Counted from the stretch's first letter, positions 1 through 10,775 are shown. The stretch is 64,000 nucleotides of DNA from Timema cristinae (GCA_039000515.1 JBCFYV010002255.1:18684890-18748889); one strand, 5' to 3'. The notes: generated by a model from the letters alone, not told the origin. Translations and numbers: made by a program.

Positions 1-330
1 ATTAAGGGTAATTTACAGAACGGGTAGAGAGATTAAATAGGTTTCTCAAAATAAGTTCAAATGATTTTGATTAAGTTTGGTATCTAGGCACTATTCAACA
101 TTTAAAAAAATATTTTAAAATATATGCTTATTCTTTTCTTATGAAAATGACGTTGAGCGTATTTTACATTGCAAACATTTTCAATTTTGTAATCTTCTCT
201 CTTTGATATACGAAATAACTTTATCATCGTTAAGTTATAGCACTCTTAAAGATAATTTAGTTTAAATTATATTTTATAGGCAGTTATAGCCAAATATTTT
301 ATTTTAAATTGAGTTTTAGAATATGGTAGT
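1..330 (-). repeat. Family N repeat, partial copy
   Basis: This stretch resembles, in the same orientation, the copy at 13935-14870: 'TTTCTCAAAATAAG', 'GATTTTGATTAAG', 'TATACGAAATAACTTTATCA' occur in the same order. It is cut by the window edge. No open frame is seen. The family's type is not recognised; it is AT-rich and non-coding. Confidence 0.6.
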
Positions 331-1370
331 ACGTATTGAAAATGCACATACCAAATAATATTATGTTTCTTTAACAATAACAATTATTTAATATTTGCTC
401 TTTGATGAAATGTGTTGCTTTATTTTTACCATAATATTTATATAGCAAGGTCTAGTATTTAGTTATACTAATAACACGATTTATAAGCATAATTTAGATA
501 AATTAGCTAGAAAATCTTCGCAGTGCAACCTTCCATTTATTTTATTAGGACGCGTTGGTTTCGTTCTGATGAGTAAGACGTGACAAGTTATCTAACTAAA
601 GAGAATCTTAACATTTTAGAAAACATTTTAAAAATGATTTAAAGTAAGAAGTGGATTTACTTTTTTTTTTTTTTTTTTAAAGGATAATAATGCATAATTC
701 GGAGTCATATAATTCTCAATACACTGATGGTTAAACCATTAGATTTGCAAGTGTTTTCCTCGATTTAAATTTTACATTAAATAATTTGAAAAGAAAGTTT
801 GGCCTCGGGGGCATTATATAACATATTAGAAGAAATTCTAAAAATGGTTTAAAGTAAGGAGTGGATATAATTAGAAGTTAAGACTATATATATTGTTCTA
901 AAAAATATATAAGATTAATTTAATAAAATAAAGTTACTAAGTTTGGTAGATGTACCAAAGTGATGTTGCAAGACAAATATATGATTACAATCTACTTCCA
1001 CTCCAGTAAAAAACATATGTCAAAATATGAACATTAAACATAAAATTATAATTCATCATCAAATAAGCTACAAATATGTTGATGAAAAGTCTAAAAATAT
1101 GTAAATACACGTTAAGAAAGTTGTAACAAAACTTACGGATAATAAATTATACAGTCTGGACAAAACAATTTATTAAGTTCAAATAAATAATGAATTAAAA
1201 ATCATAGAAATTTTTTGATTTTATAAGTTATCCCTAACAAAATGAGTTATAATGCAGTAATTAAATTATTATTATCCAAATACATTTAAAATATACAAAA
1301 TATCGTAGAAAAACAATGTTTAGAGTTCAATAAAAAAAACTAAAGAGAATTTTGTTAAGAAAATAAACTA
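331..1370. other. AT-rich DNA, nothing recognised
   Basis: Very AT-rich sequence with a T18 run near 661 and short A/T runs. There are two short similar pieces ('AAAATGRTTTAAAGTAAG' near 633 and 842), so a small local duplication is possible. I see no gene, RNA or complete mobile element. Confidence 0.5.
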
Positions 1371-1371
1371 G

Positions 1372-1480
1372 CTGATAGGAATCGAACCTCAGCCTTGTTA
1401 GTTTAATTCTATTTCAAAGACATTATGGTTTTTAATCAAGCAGACCATCCACTCCTTTTAACTATATTAGTATCATCCGC
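1372..1480 (-). mobile_element. tRNA-like SINE head relic
   Basis: On the minus strand 'GAGTGGATGGTCTGCTTGAT' looks like an A-box arm and 'GAGGTTCGATTCC' is a good Pol III B box about 60 bases later. The spacing is a little long and the anticodon arm does not fold cleanly, so this is a SINE head or tRNA pseudogene and not a functional tRNA. Confidence 0.45.
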
Positions 1481-1579
1481 ACATCTAGTCACGCGGTCCA
1501 AAACGTCAGGTCTACAATATATTGTAATGGTCATCGACAATTTTTTATATAAAAAAGTCCACATAAAACAATACTCTAA

Positions 1580-2225
1580 TTGATCCCGTGGTGTAGTGGT
1601 CAGTACATCTAGCCATGAGCCTAGGGGCCTGGGTTTGTTTTCCGAATGTAGACTTGGGGTATTTTTCTAGAAAAGGGAATTACCCCAACGGTCACCAGGA
1701 TTTAATTAGTTAGGCTTAACTTAGGTTTAAGTGTTTCCACTGATTCCACACCCTCATTTTCATCTCATCTCATCTTATCTCATCGGAAATATTATTTATA
1801 TTATTATTATTATATTATTATTGCACCGCGTCTTACTACCCGTTCGGATTATACGCTCTTACGCTAATGTGTAATGGTAGGGTGATTATGAGATGAAATG
1901 AAGGACCTACAGTTTAACGTGGAATCCGAACCACGGTGGAGGCCTGGCATTCCCCACATTCACAAGATAACTTGTCAGAGGTGAAGGAAGGGTTTGGAAA
2001 TCGGATAAATCTGTGCCGGGACCGAGGATTGAACCCGGGCCGCCAGCACAGAAGTCTGACACCTTACCCCTAGACCACCAGGTCACCTCTCATCGGAAAG
2101 GATGTAAGATTAGTACATTCGGTTGTCCCCTGGGCAACGGTACATTAATACTGGCTAATATTTCCACTACTGGGCTACAGATTGAGGTAGCCCAACACAT
2201 TATTATTACTGTTATGAGCTATGAA
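1580..2225 (+). mobile_element. SINE family B copy 1, interrupted
   Basis: The head 'CCCGTGGTGTAGTGGTCAG' resembles a tRNA D arm. The body includes 'AAGGATGT(A)AGATTAGTAC', 'CCCTGGGCAACGGTACAT' and 'GGGCTACAG…GTAGCCCA', then (ATT)-rich tail. The same order is found at 39938-40320 and inverted at 46396-46757, which defines the family. A family A SINE sits at 1800-2087 and splits it with a 12 bp duplication. About 360 bp when that is removed. Confidence 0.75.
1800..2087 (-). mobile_element. SINE family A copy 1, full length
   Basis: Read on the minus strand it starts at 'GGTGACCTGGTGGTCTAGG', has B box 'GGGTTCAATCC', the central 'AATGCCAGGCCTCCACCG' segment, the shared 3' tail and an (AAT)n run. 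The duplication TCTCATCGGAAA flanks it at 1788-1799 and 2088-2099, an exact 12 bp match. It landed in the body of family B copy 1, so it is the younger element. Confidence 0.85.
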
Positions 2226-2582
2226 AAAGACTTACATCACGAGGTAGGTTATAGTTATTTAGAAAAAAAAAAACTGTTTGTGATACACAATAAGTGCTTC
2301 TATCTAGATCCTCGTTATATGGAACATACTTGGTACATTATTTTATTCACGCGATGAACGGAGCTGATCACCAGAGAGGAAATGGAAACTTCCTAAGCAA
2401 GAACACTTCTTGTTGATGAAGTTACATTGATACTGTGGCCAGCACCATGGTTCACGCAGTATCGCAACATACTGAAAAGCCGGACACTCTTGAACCTGTT
2501 TATGCTCAAGTGCCAAAGTTTGTCTTTTGTTAGCTTGCAGGTACCATTACTAACCAATAATAATCGGATTGAATAAAATTAA
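2226..2582. other. Unassigned spacer
   Basis: Mixed-composition sequence between the family B SINE and the first Helitron. No open frame of note and no repeat seen elsewhere in this window. Confidence 0.5.
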
Positions 2583-3063
2583 TCTATACTTATAAAATAA
2601 CATGTCCTGACTGACTGACTGACTGACTGATGATTCATCATCGCCGAGCGCAAACTATCAAGGCTACAAGCATGAAATTCGGACTGTATATTCATTTTGT
2701 TATGTAGGCACCCACTAAGAAAGGATTTTAGAAAATTCCACCCCAAAGGGGTCAAAATAGGGGATGATAATATATATGTAAAGTCCGTCATTTTGAAAGT
2801 TACTTAAACAAAATTTTGTATTTCGGTTATTGACGTAAAACAAATAAATACGTGTTTCAGGAATTTTGGAAATGTTATTTAATAAGGGGTGAAAAAGGGG
2901 GTGAAAGTTTGTATCGGACTTGCATTATTATTGATCTGAGGTCAAGTTATGGTCATCAACGTAACGTAATATTTTAAATTAATCTGTAAATACATATTTA
3001 TATTTTCGTATTTGTATATAATCAACTTCCACGCGAGCAAAGCCGCGGGCAACAGCTATCTAG
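2583..3063 (+). mobile_element. Non-autonomous Helitron, copy 1
   Basis: It begins 'TCTATACTTATAAAATAAC', carries a (CTGA)n stretch after the start, and ends 'GCCGCGGGCAACAGCTATCTAG'-like with a GC-rich hairpin about 10 bases before the CTAG end (3060-3063). It lies between A (2582) and T (3064), as expected for Helitron insertion. Length 481 bp with no RepHel coding region. A second copy at 22795-23278 is nearly identical over its whole length, so the boundaries are fixed by comparison. Minus-strand frame at 2579-2791 is incidental. Confidence 0.88.
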
Positions 3064-3377
3064 TATTAACATATTCCTATTGGCTCATTCTTATAGGCCT
3101 ACACTTAAACTCATACTGGTGATGAGGATTTCTTGTGAAGTATGTTCTTTTTTTTTTTATATTTTTATAATGTTCGTAGTAGAACGTATTGCGATTTGTC
3201 TTTATATAGAACTAGCAATTGTTAGCTGTAATTACATTGTACAAAAATTTAATATTCGCGTAAAAAGCAAAAATTGTTTATAAAATAACGTAAAATCCAT
3301 ATTTATTTTATTGGTTTATTATTTAAAATTTATATCCATGTTTGTAATTTTTTTTCTCTTAAATAATTTGATATATT

Positions 3378-3432
3378 TCATAAGTCAACGGGCCGCAAAA
3401 AAATATTACTGCGGGCCGCGAGTTGAACTTCC
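3378..3432. mobile_element. hAT element end fragment
   Basis: 'GGGCCGCAAAAAAATATTAC' followed by 'TGCGGGCCGCGAGTTGAAC' resembles the end common to many animal hAT elements (…TGCGGGCCGCGAGTTTGACA). The matching terminal inverted repeat on the other side was not found, so it is a remnant. Confidence 0.5.
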
Positions 3433-3459
3433 TAAGGGAAGTAAAGTCGTCGCGTCGGT

Positions 3460-3573
3460 CCCATTTCGATTGTGGCAAATAATAGTGTGATTACGCCAAC
3501 ATTGTTGTATGGATGTGATGCATGGGTTTCTCAAAAGGAAAAAAAGTTATCTTACGTTTACGTTACACAATAA
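3460..3573 (+). pseudogene. LINE ORF2 reverse-transcriptase C-terminal fragment
   Basis: Starting near 3460 the plus strand reads through 37 codons to TAA at 3571-3573. The residues at 3487-3537 read VITPTLLYGCDAWVSQK. The 'PTLLYGC-AW' motif is typical of the region just downstream of the reverse-transcriptase domain in many non-LTR retrotransposons (RTE, CR1 and Jockey-like clades; the clade cannot be decided from this much). Nothing before 3460 continues it and no 3' tail is clear, so this is a short dead fragment. It is the only LINE coding sequence seen, although the many SINEs need an active LINE somewhere in the genome. Confidence 0.72.
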
Positions 3574-4189
3574 AATTAGGTGAAGACAATAATCAAATAC
3601 TGCATATCAACAAATTATAAAGACCTTTCTTTGAATATTTCTTCTGGCACACCCAAGGAGTATAAGATTTTATTTAAAATATATCAATAAATAATAATCG
3701 TTTTGCGTTTAAAACATATAAACACCAAAGTCTCACTAAGTAGCTTTATCTTCTAATTCTTGTCCTCCATTCGTTCGCCAGGTATCCATAGCAACCATAA
3801 AAAACACTCTAACTCAACAAAGTCTCATTATTTGGCGATCTCTTTTAATTAGTAGTAACATAATCCCACTTTTTGATTAAACTTCAGGTCTATTTTATTC
3901 AAAGTAGACTTTGTTAACGGATTAATTAAACTCATTCCACAATAATTTTAATTACTCTTTAATGTTTGTAATATTTAAATTTTAGAAAACAAATTAACAC
4001 ATTTAAAATATGGTAGGGAATGATTACTTTTAACTTTTGGCATTTCATTTGAACTAATTAACCCTAATCATTTTAAATAACGTATTTATATATAAATGTT
4101 TCTAAACCTAATCTTTCCATGAGCCCTTCGAAAGGAAGAGAGTAAATATTAACTGTCACTTATTTTTAAGAAATCCTACACTTGCCGAT
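3574..4189. other. AT-rich spacer
   Basis: No open frame, RNA or recognisable repeat. It ends at the target-site duplication of the next SINE. Confidence 0.5.
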
Positions 4190-4201
4190 TTGACGTTAGA
4201 A

Positions 4202-4510
4202 TTATTATTATTATTATATTATTATTATTGTTATATTATTATTAGCACCACGTCTTACTACCCGTTCGGGTTATACGCACTTACGCTAATGTGTTATGGT
4301 AGGGTGATTGTGAGATAAATGAAGGACCTACAGTCTAACGTGGAATCCGAACCACTGTGGAGGCCTGGCTTTCCCCATATTCACAAGATGTCTTGTCAGA
4401 GGTGAAGGAAGGGTTTGGTAATCAGATAAATCTGTGCTGGGACCGAGGATTGAACCCCGGACCCCAGCACACAAGTCCGACACCTTACCCCTAGACCGCC
4501 AGGTCACCAT
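4202..4510 (-). mobile_element. SINE family A copy 2, full length
   Basis: Minus-strand element from the head ending 'CCTGGCGGTCTAGGGG' to an interrupted (ATT) tail at 4202-4250. The duplication TTGACGTTAGAA is exact at 4190-4201 and 4512-4523. The central bodies of copies 1 and 2 share the short form 'GACAAGACATCTTGTGAA', lacking about 14 bases present in other copies, which marks a subfamily. Confidence 0.85.
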
Positions 4511-4544
4511 TTTGACGTTAGAAAAACTAAAATGTGAATTTACT

Positions 4545-4716
4545 ATATTGACCGTGTATTAATCACAACTAATGAATGTGTGTGAATGCCAGGCCTCCAC
4601 CGTGGTTCGGATTCCACGTTAAACTGTAGGTCCTCCATTTTATCTCACAATCACCCTACCATTACACATTAGTGTAGGTGCGTATAACGCGGACGGGCAG
4701 TAAGACGTGGTGCTAA

Positions 4717-4771
<55 letters not shown>

Positions 4772-4772
4772 T
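4545..4772 (+). mobile_element. SINE family A copy 3, lacking its tRNA head
   Basis: Starts inside the family A body ('CGTGTATTAATCACAAC') and runs through the shared tail to (AAT)17 at 4720-4770. The Pol III head is missing, consistent with 5' truncation during reverse transcription. The tail has mutations (ACGCGGACGGGCAG), so it is not recent. Confidence 0.75.
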
Positions 4773-4774
4773 AA

Positions 4775-5024
4775 CTTGTCTCTGACCCAAGAATTTGGGG
4801 TTTGAATCCCGAATCTGAGAAGTAGCGTGGGATATGTGTCCGTGGGATTCGAGTAAACAGTGGGATTTACGAAATCACTGCCCTTTTTCTTGTTCCCTAC
4901 TCGCCTAACCCAACCTGTTTCTCTTCCCTACCTAGCCCCCCCCCCCCCACTAATCGGATACCTGTGTGTTTGCGCCCTGGAAAAATTAGCCGTGTGTGTA
5001 TGCGTCTACCTAATGTTCACATCC

Positions 5025-5062
<38 letters not shown>

Positions 5063-5241
5063 TATTATTATTATTATTATTATTCTAAGGAAGGTTAATG
5101 TTTATTTTTACAAAATTTGTTTATGCTATTTCTTTTCAAAAACATTTAATTTCTGTTTTATTTTCCCCCAGCAGAATAGAGATATCAGATCACTAGCTAA
5201 CCTAACATAACCTAGATTACCAACATCCCTTCATACTAGTA
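4775..5241 (+). repeat. Family L repeat copy 1, with telomere-like pentamers
   Basis: From about 4975 on, this matches 17022-17253: 'GCCCTGGAAAAATTAGCC', 'ATTCTAAGGAAGGT', 'AAAACATTTAATTTCTG', then CCTAA-type pentamers ('CTAACCTAACATAACC', 5197-5212) and 'CATCCCTTCATAC'. Here it holds a (ATT)n expansion at 5030-5084 that copy 2 lacks. A C12 run lies at 4937-4949. Poly-Leu/Ile frames over the ATT run are artefacts. Confidence 0.6.
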
Positions 5242-5477
5242 CAGTAACCCCACGGCTTCTTTGGTGCTGACTGACAGCTCATAGCTGACAGCTGATGGCT
5301 TTGAAAAGTTACCAGACCAAATTATGTATCCCTACGCCGAACAATATGATCTGCAAAAATATGTGTTTAGCAGCTGTCACTTCTGACAGTCAACAATTAG
5401 GTATATATACCTAAATGTTGACTGTCGGAAGTGAGCTGTGAGCTGTCAGTCAGCACCAAAGAAGCCATGGACTACTG
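5242..5477. mobile_element. S-family palindromic MITE, copy 1
   Basis: Ends are CAGTAACCCCACGGCTTCT and 'AGAAGCCATGGACTACTG', flanked by TA on both sides (5240-5241, 5478-5479). The terminal inverted repeat is long, about 50 bases, including 'TTTGGTGCTGACTGACAGC' and its complement. CAGT…ACTG with TA duplication is the signature of Tc1/mariner-mobilised MITEs. Non-coding. Confidence 0.85.
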
Positions 5478-5479
5478 TA

Positions 5480-5866
5480 GCAGCATGGATATAATCTTCA
5501 CTCGAATATGTATTTCTTCCTACGTGTAAACTGATGATGAGCCAAGTGATAGAAGCTGATCCGTAGGAAATTGGTCATGGGGGGGGGAAAAAGAGGATGG
5601 AGGGGGACATAATGCAGGTGCAGAAGGTGCATTGTAGTGCGCACAAAGCTAGCCATGACGTCACAAGGGCGTTTGACATCATGATGTTTTATGTATTGAG
5701 TCTAGAGGGCGGGGAAGAGAAGGGGGAGAAAAAACCCACGTGTGTGAGGCGAAGCATTTTCTTCCGCATTATTTCTTGCCTTTTTTTTTACGCCTTATTA
5801 CGAGTGGTTTCATTTTAATATAGGCCTATAGATTGAAAATTAAAAACCTTAATAATACAACTCCAA
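5480..5866. other. Spacer with G run and CRE-like palindrome
   Basis: Contains G10 at 5578-5587, a TGACGTCA palindrome (5657-5664, the classic CRE core) and a purine-rich tract near 5715. The 73-residue frame here resembles nothing I know. It may be a fragment of a regulatory region but nothing proves it. Confidence 0.35.
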
Positions 5867-5867
5867 T

Positions 5868-5870
5868 AGA

Positions 5871-5902
<32 letters not shown>

Positions 5903-6178
5903 GCTCCGCGTCTTACTGCCCGTTCGGGTGATACGCACTTACGCTAATGTGCAATGGTAGGGTGATTGTGAGATGGAATGGAGGACCTACAGTTTAAAGT
6001 GGAATCCGAACCACGGTGGAGGCCTGGCATTCCCACATTCACAAGTTGTGATTAATACACGTCTTGTCAAAGGTGAGGAAGGGTTTGGCACTCAGATAAA
6101 TCAGTGCCGGGACCGAGGATTGAACCCCGGACCTCCAGCACAGAAGTCCGACATCTTACCCCTAGACCACCAGGCTAT
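5868..6178 (-). mobile_element. SINE family A copy 4
   Basis: Minus-strand copy with (ATT)n tail at 5872-5901, tail 'GCTCCGCGTCTTACTGCCC', long-form body including 'GATTAATACACGTCTTGTC' and head ending 'AGACCACCAGG' near 6173. The 71-residue plus-strand frame over it is a shadow. Confidence 0.8.
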
Positions 6179-6272
6179 CAACCAATAAATATTAAATGCT
6201 AATGTGTTTTATAATAGTGATAACTGTAATAAGCTATTGCTTTCATGTCCCAGAAAGATTTGTATTTTTGAT

Positions 6273-6525
6273 TCTAACACTTCGTCTTATTATTTATTCG
6301 GGCTACACGCTTATGTTCTATTAACGCCAATGTGTTAGGATAAGGAGGGTTTAATTTTTAGAGGAAGTGTACCTGCATTTAATGAAGGGAGAGTGAAAAG
6401 CCATTAAGGAAACGCCACCCTCATTAAGCCTCACCGGGATTAAACCCCGATATCTCCGTCATCGGCAGGCTAGTCTATTTACGAGAGTGACTCCTTAGAG
6501 TTTAGAGCATGTGGCTGACGAAGAG
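6273..6525 (-). mobile_element. SINE family D copy, diverged
   Basis: Minus strand: B box in 'CGGGGTTTAATCCCGGTGAG', body 'CCATTAAGGAAACGCCACC' complement, and tail 'CTTCGTCTTATTATTTATTC' in place of the usual ACCGCGTCTTACTACCC. The head near 6450-6500 is altered. An old copy. Confidence 0.65.
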
Positions 6526-6744
6526 GGTTAAAAATTATTAAGGAGTAGTTTACATTTTTACAGATAAACTAATTTTGAGAATTTTATCTCATAATATAAT
6601 AGACTAGATAAGAAAGTATGAACGATTGTATTATACCATTTATTTTTAACTGTGAACCCAAAGTTCATCCAGATTTTTCAACAACATCAAAAAATCATCA
6701 ATTAGTTACAAATATAAATAGACATAAACATAAAATACCTTTTC

Positions 6745-6960
6745 TGAGGTAACAGCAGTGGTTGAGTGGTATAAAACATTGGATTTGTTGGCAGTTGACG
6801 GGGAGTTATATGTTCGAATCCCGGGCCAGATTCAACGTGCGTGATTTTACAAACTAGATTTTTATGTTTATTTTTACATTCTCTCGCCACAATAATACGG
6901 ATTAATTACCTTATAGATACCCTTTCATTCTTTCCTCTTAAAATTACATCGTCAATATTT
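6745..6960 (+). mobile_element. SINE family E copy 1, class-II tRNA-like head
   Basis: 'GCAGTGGTTGAGTGGTATAA' gives an A box and 'ATGTTCGAATCCC' a B box, with an extra arm between as in Ser/Leu tRNAs. A similar layout occurs at 45575-45790. The anticodon stem is poor and sequence continues past the B box without a 3' acceptor, so it is a SINE and not a tRNA gene. Confidence 0.55.
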
Positions 6961-7088
6961 CTAGTTTTTAAATGTCATAATATAAAAGAGATAAACAACT
7001 CTAAAATATAAGTTAAAATTTTATTGCAGAAGAATTATTCTTCAGATAAAAATGAGAAATCATACCGTTATGAGTATTATAAGCTCTA

Positions 7089-7322
7089 CAGTAGCTCCAT
7101 GGCTTCTTTGGTGCTGACTGAAAGCTCCCAGCTGACTTCTGACAGTCAACATTTAGGTATATACTTAGATTTTGACTGTCAGAAGTGACAGCTGCTAAAC
7201 ACATGTTTTTGCAGATCATATGGCTCGGCGTAGAGATACATAATTTGGTCTGGTAGCTTTTTAAATTTGTCAACTGTCAGATGTGAGCTGTCAGTCAGCA
7301 CCAAGAAGCCATGGGTCTACTG
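7089..7322. mobile_element. S-family palindromic MITE, copy 2
   Basis: CAGTAGCTCCATGGCTTCT to 'AGAAGCCATGGGTCTACTG' with TA at both borders (7087-7088, 7323-7324), 234 bp. An 86-residue minus-strand frame covers it; a related frame appears in copy 4 because the DNA is conserved. Confidence 0.88.
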
Positions 7323-7499
7323 TACCTACCCGTCAAGAACAAACCAGATGAAACTGACGTATTTTCCTTGAGTTCATAGATGTGGGATTGGGGTAGGTTG
7401 ATACTAGCTGGCACATTGGTATTTTTGTGATCAAAAAAAAAAAAAAGGTTTATTATAGGAGAGGAAGTCGAAGGAAAAGTTTATATAGACATACAGCAA

Positions 7500-7636
7500 G
7501 ATCCTTCCTACACTAAGTGAACCGTAATTACCTTGCCAGACGGTTGATGCGCGCGCACGTCCGTTGGCACGCGCCGCGTCAAAATAAAACGGTCCGTTTC
7601 CGCCAGGTGACGTTGCTTACGGAAGACCCTCTAAGT
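7500..7636. other. Local GC-rich island
   Basis: 'TGATGCGCGCGCACGTCCG', 'GGCACGCGCCGCGTC' and 'GGTGACGTTGC' stand out from the AT-rich surroundings. No gene can be assigned. It ends at a hAT border. Confidence 0.3.
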
Positions 7637-8002
7637 CAGGGGTCGGCAACCTTTTTTTGGGCCCCGAACGATTGTAATATTTATCAAAGGTCTCGCGATC
7701 AATTTTCGTTTCGCCACTCTACTTTTATTTATTTTTTCTATACATCTTGTTTTCTTTCTTCTTAATTTCAATATTTCCTACAATTCTTTTAAGTCCCCGA
7801 TATTTATAGGAAGTAAATAAAATTGACACTCCGTTTACCCTGAAAGGTATCAGTCATACCTTGAAGAATAACACTATGATCATATCTATATAAGCTGTAC
7901 CATAGTAGAATAATGTAAGGTAAGCTTGACCTTTCGTGACGATGAGTTTTCTTACGCGTTCGACTGAAAATTGCTGCGAGTTCGACCTGTTGCTGACCCC
8001 TT
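7637..8002. mobile_element. hAT-type MITE
   Basis: Left end CAGGGGTCGGCAACC and right end 'TGTTGCTGACCCCTT' are near-perfect inverted repeats of the form common to animal hAT elements. The flanks CTCTAAGT and TCTAAGGG share TCTAAG, an approximate 8 bp duplication. 366 bp, no transposase. Confidence 0.72.
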
Positions 8003-8079
8003 TCTAAGGGGTGACCACAAATCATAAAGTAGGCCAGACAGAGAGCCAACAAAATATTTGGTTTCTACAGTCTTTGTAC

Positions 8080-8285
8080 ACATTTGAGTTATGCTAATTC
8101 GCTAAGTATTAGGAAGTTCGAATTTAAAAGAAATGTACCTACATTTGCGTGGAGTGAGAGAGGGAAAAAAACACCAATACACCAGACAGGGATTTGATAC
8201 CCGATCTCATCGTCATTGGTAGTCCAGTCTTTTGTGAAAGTGTTGCCTTCAACTATTCGACCATCGAAGCAGGTAACTCTCAATA
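8080..8285 (-). mobile_element. SINE family D copy, diverged, tail lost
   Basis: Minus-strand body ('GAAATGTACCTACATTTGCGT' complement) and head with 'GATTGGTAGTCCAGTCTTTTG' complement and B-box-like 'GGGTATCAAATCCC'. The shared 3' tail is missing on the left side. Confidence 0.55.
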
Positions 8286-8484
8286 TAGGAGATCGGTTCG
8301 TATATCAGCTGGATACATTTGTTAGTTTTATTAATCTCTACGCCATGCAAATGCCAATGCCATACCTTTAAATCTCTTCTTCATTCTATGCCTTTAATTT
8401 GGTCTAAGACGTGTGTCCATAAAAAGAGCAGACGCGTAGCACCTAGAAATAAATGCCGTCAAAATGAGTACGTTTAATTCAAAG

Positions 8485-8703
8485 GCTATAAACACTGTTT
8501 AATCTGGGGGATATGGAGGAGGAACTTGGATTATGGGTAGTGCACCCGCATTTGAGTGGAACGTTTCTAGATATATTTTCAGTTTTTCATCATTTTTGGG
8601 AACACACCCCTCAGTGCTGATGGGACGGTATTGAACCAGTACCTTCTCGTCATTAATTATTATGTGTAGCGATAGTATAACGCCTTAGACCACGTGTCAC
8701 TAA
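8485..8703 (-). mobile_element. SINE family D relic
   Basis: Weak minus-strand copy: 'GTGCACCCGCATTTGAGTGG', a B-box-like 'TGGTTCAATACC', and A-box-like 'GTGGTCTAAGGCG' at the right end. Middle is scrambled and the tail absent. Confidence 0.5.
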
Positions 8704-9232
8704 TATTTATAGTTGTAATTTGGTTGGAAGGAACTTTTATAAAAAGACGAACATACTTTTTGTGGTCAACAATTCACTATTTTATTATTGTTATTTATCT
8801 ATTCTAATAAGTAATAACATATATCAAAAATGACAGCTGAAGATCACATGGCTTGACGTATGAATAGGTGAAAATATGTCTAGTATCTTTTCTAGCTATG
8901 AGACAAACTCTTACAATGAAAATTCGATCGTAGCTGGTTTTTTTATTCTTTAAATAAAATTTATTATCTACATATTATTATATTAAGCCATATTTCTGTT
9001 GTGATTACACGTTGTTCTCTCTAAAACAAATAATAAAGGATTATCTAATTTGTTTTGTCATTCGAGAACATGTAGCCATGTTAATCTTTGAACATCTAAA
9101 ATAGTCGCGACCCTAATCATTAGGGTATTAGTCTAATCGTTAGAACGCAGACAAGAATTTTAAGGATATCGAGAAAGACCAAACTTCAGAATTTCCCTAC
9201 TGAGAAAAGCTTCTTCTTTTTAAAAAAAAATA
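8704..9232. other. AT-rich spacer
   Basis: No gene or recognisable repeat. Ends at the TA of the pogo-type element. Confidence 0.5.
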
Positions 9233-9713
9233 CAGTAGAGACCCGACTATTCCGACACTGATTACCCGGACGAATGGTTATTCGGACGACCAGTTATCTG
9301 GACTATCGGTTATCACTCAGGATACGTCTCACAGCAGAGATTTTAGTTAAATTCGGGCAAAATAATGTTTTACTAATTTTTTCCTAACATTACAGAGTTT
9401 TATGTAACTTATAGTATGTATTTTCTTTTAAGAAGTTCGAATATTTATTTTAATGTTGTGCTTTATGTAAATACATACAATGTACTGTACTGTATGTCTA
9501 TTATTGGTTTTAATGTGTGTCGTAGGTATTGTACATACTGTGAATTACATAAGTGCATTCGTTCTAGACTTCTAAATTTCAGCATTGTACCATAATTTTC
9601 AATAAAGTTTTTTAGTGTGAAAGCATGTTTTTTTAATAATATAAATTATCCAGATTTTAGACTTTACGGACTAACCTAGGTTCTAATTAGTCCGGTTAAT
9701 CGGGATTCTAATG
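9233..9713. mobile_element. pogo/Tigger-type MITE, copy 1
   Basis: Left end CAGTAGAGACCCGACTATTC and right end complement CATTAGAATCCCGATTAACC, with TA on both sides (9231-9232, 9714-9715). The CAGTAGA…CCCGA form is typical of pogo/Tigger. 481 bp with no transposase. Its right part is also found at 55925-56180. Confidence 0.8.
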
Positions 9714-9865
9714 TAGTGCGATAACATTTCTTGCTTATTCTTCTTATACCGATAGTTTTCGATAAATTTATTTTTGTATGAGTTTGGTACTAATACTATT
9801 TTTTTCTTCGTCAATTTCAACACTACATCCCAAAGTATGGCACACCATTACATTAACCGTTAGTA

Positions 9866-10773
9866 CAGGGTGTTCCAAAAGTCACGCAATCCAAAGAAAA
9901 AACTTAAATTGGTCCCATATAATATGTACATCTATTGTAAACCATGTAAACCAAACAATAAAATATAAGGGAATCACAGAAGGTGTTGAAAGTGTGATCC
10001 TCCTTCTTTGTAACGAAATTCACTCGTTTAACCATATTTATAGACACACAACGAATCATTGCCTGGGATATGGTTACAATGAACCTCTCAATGTCAATTT
10101 GCAGTTCAGCCAAAGTTTGAGGTCTGTTTGCATACCCTGTCTGTTTTAATTATCCCACAGAAAAAAAAAATCAGGTGGTGTTAGTTCTGGGGAACAAGGT
10201 GGCCACAAAGCCTTAGATATCACACGATCACCAAAAATCTCAACCAGCAGTGTCACGCTGGAATTGGCTGCATATGCAGTCGCTCCATCTCACTGAAACC
10301 ATCAATCACGTTCTGTTTAATCCTGTAATTTAATAAACTGCATAAAACATTGCTTGTAACGTTCAGGATTAACAGTTTCTCTGAAGAAAAGAGGACCTAC
10401 CATCCTGCGACGTGAAAATGCACATCACACTCTAATCTTATGACTGTGTAAAGGCACCTCATAGTAAAACGTGTGGATTTTCATAGCTCCAAAATCTACC
10501 GTTCTGAATGTTTACATAACCACTTAAATGAACCATGCTATAATGTTCCAAATTGAATACTCGCTCTGCTCGTGAAAAACTCATCTTACATTTTCAAATG
10601 ATGTAACTAAACTGGCTACACCTAGTTTATGTCTCAAGGTCACACGGACTGCACAAAACCCGGCCAACATTACAGTGTTGCCATACAAATAAACAACTTA
10701 TTTGTTTTCCATGTTCTTCTGCGAGAAATATCCTTGAAAAAAAAAAAGGTTGCGCGACTTTTGGATCATTCTG
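9866..10773 (-). mobile_element. mariner-like element, internally deleted
   Basis: Terminal repeats CAGGGTGTTCCAAAAGTCAC at the left and the complement of CAGAATGATCCAAAAGTCGC at the right (20 of 24 positions agree), both bordered by TA (9864-9865, 10774-10775). 908 bp is short for an autonomous element (about 1.2-1.4 kb). The transposase relic inside runs on the minus strand. Confidence 0.85.
9940..10440 (-). pseudogene. mariner-superfamily transposase relic (catalytic half)
   Basis: The minus strand reads GPLFFRETVNPERY near 10396-10355, then WFQ-stop-DGAT at 10301-10278, then FGDRVIS…LWPP and SPELTPPDFF ending near 10166. The two aspartates (codons 10287-10289 and 10170-10172) fit the second and third catalytic residues, with 38 residues between. 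The glutamine codon before DGAT is followed by TGA, and two more stops lie between 10302 and 10330. After a ten-base A run (T on the coding strand) the frame changes, and AELQIDIERFIVTISQ with a C-terminal NF/VKR-type end continues at 10113-9970. The N-terminal DNA-binding part is missing or unreadable. Clearly inactive. The family would have used the flanking terminal repeats. Confidence 0.8.
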
Positions 10774-10775
10774 TA

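Noticed and set aside
1372..1480. Minus-strand tRNA gene
   Set aside because: A and B boxes are visible but spacing and the anticodon arm do not fit a functional tRNA.
9778..10149. 123-codon plus-strand gene
   Set aside because: It crosses the border of the mariner element and runs opposite to the transposase relic; no domain.
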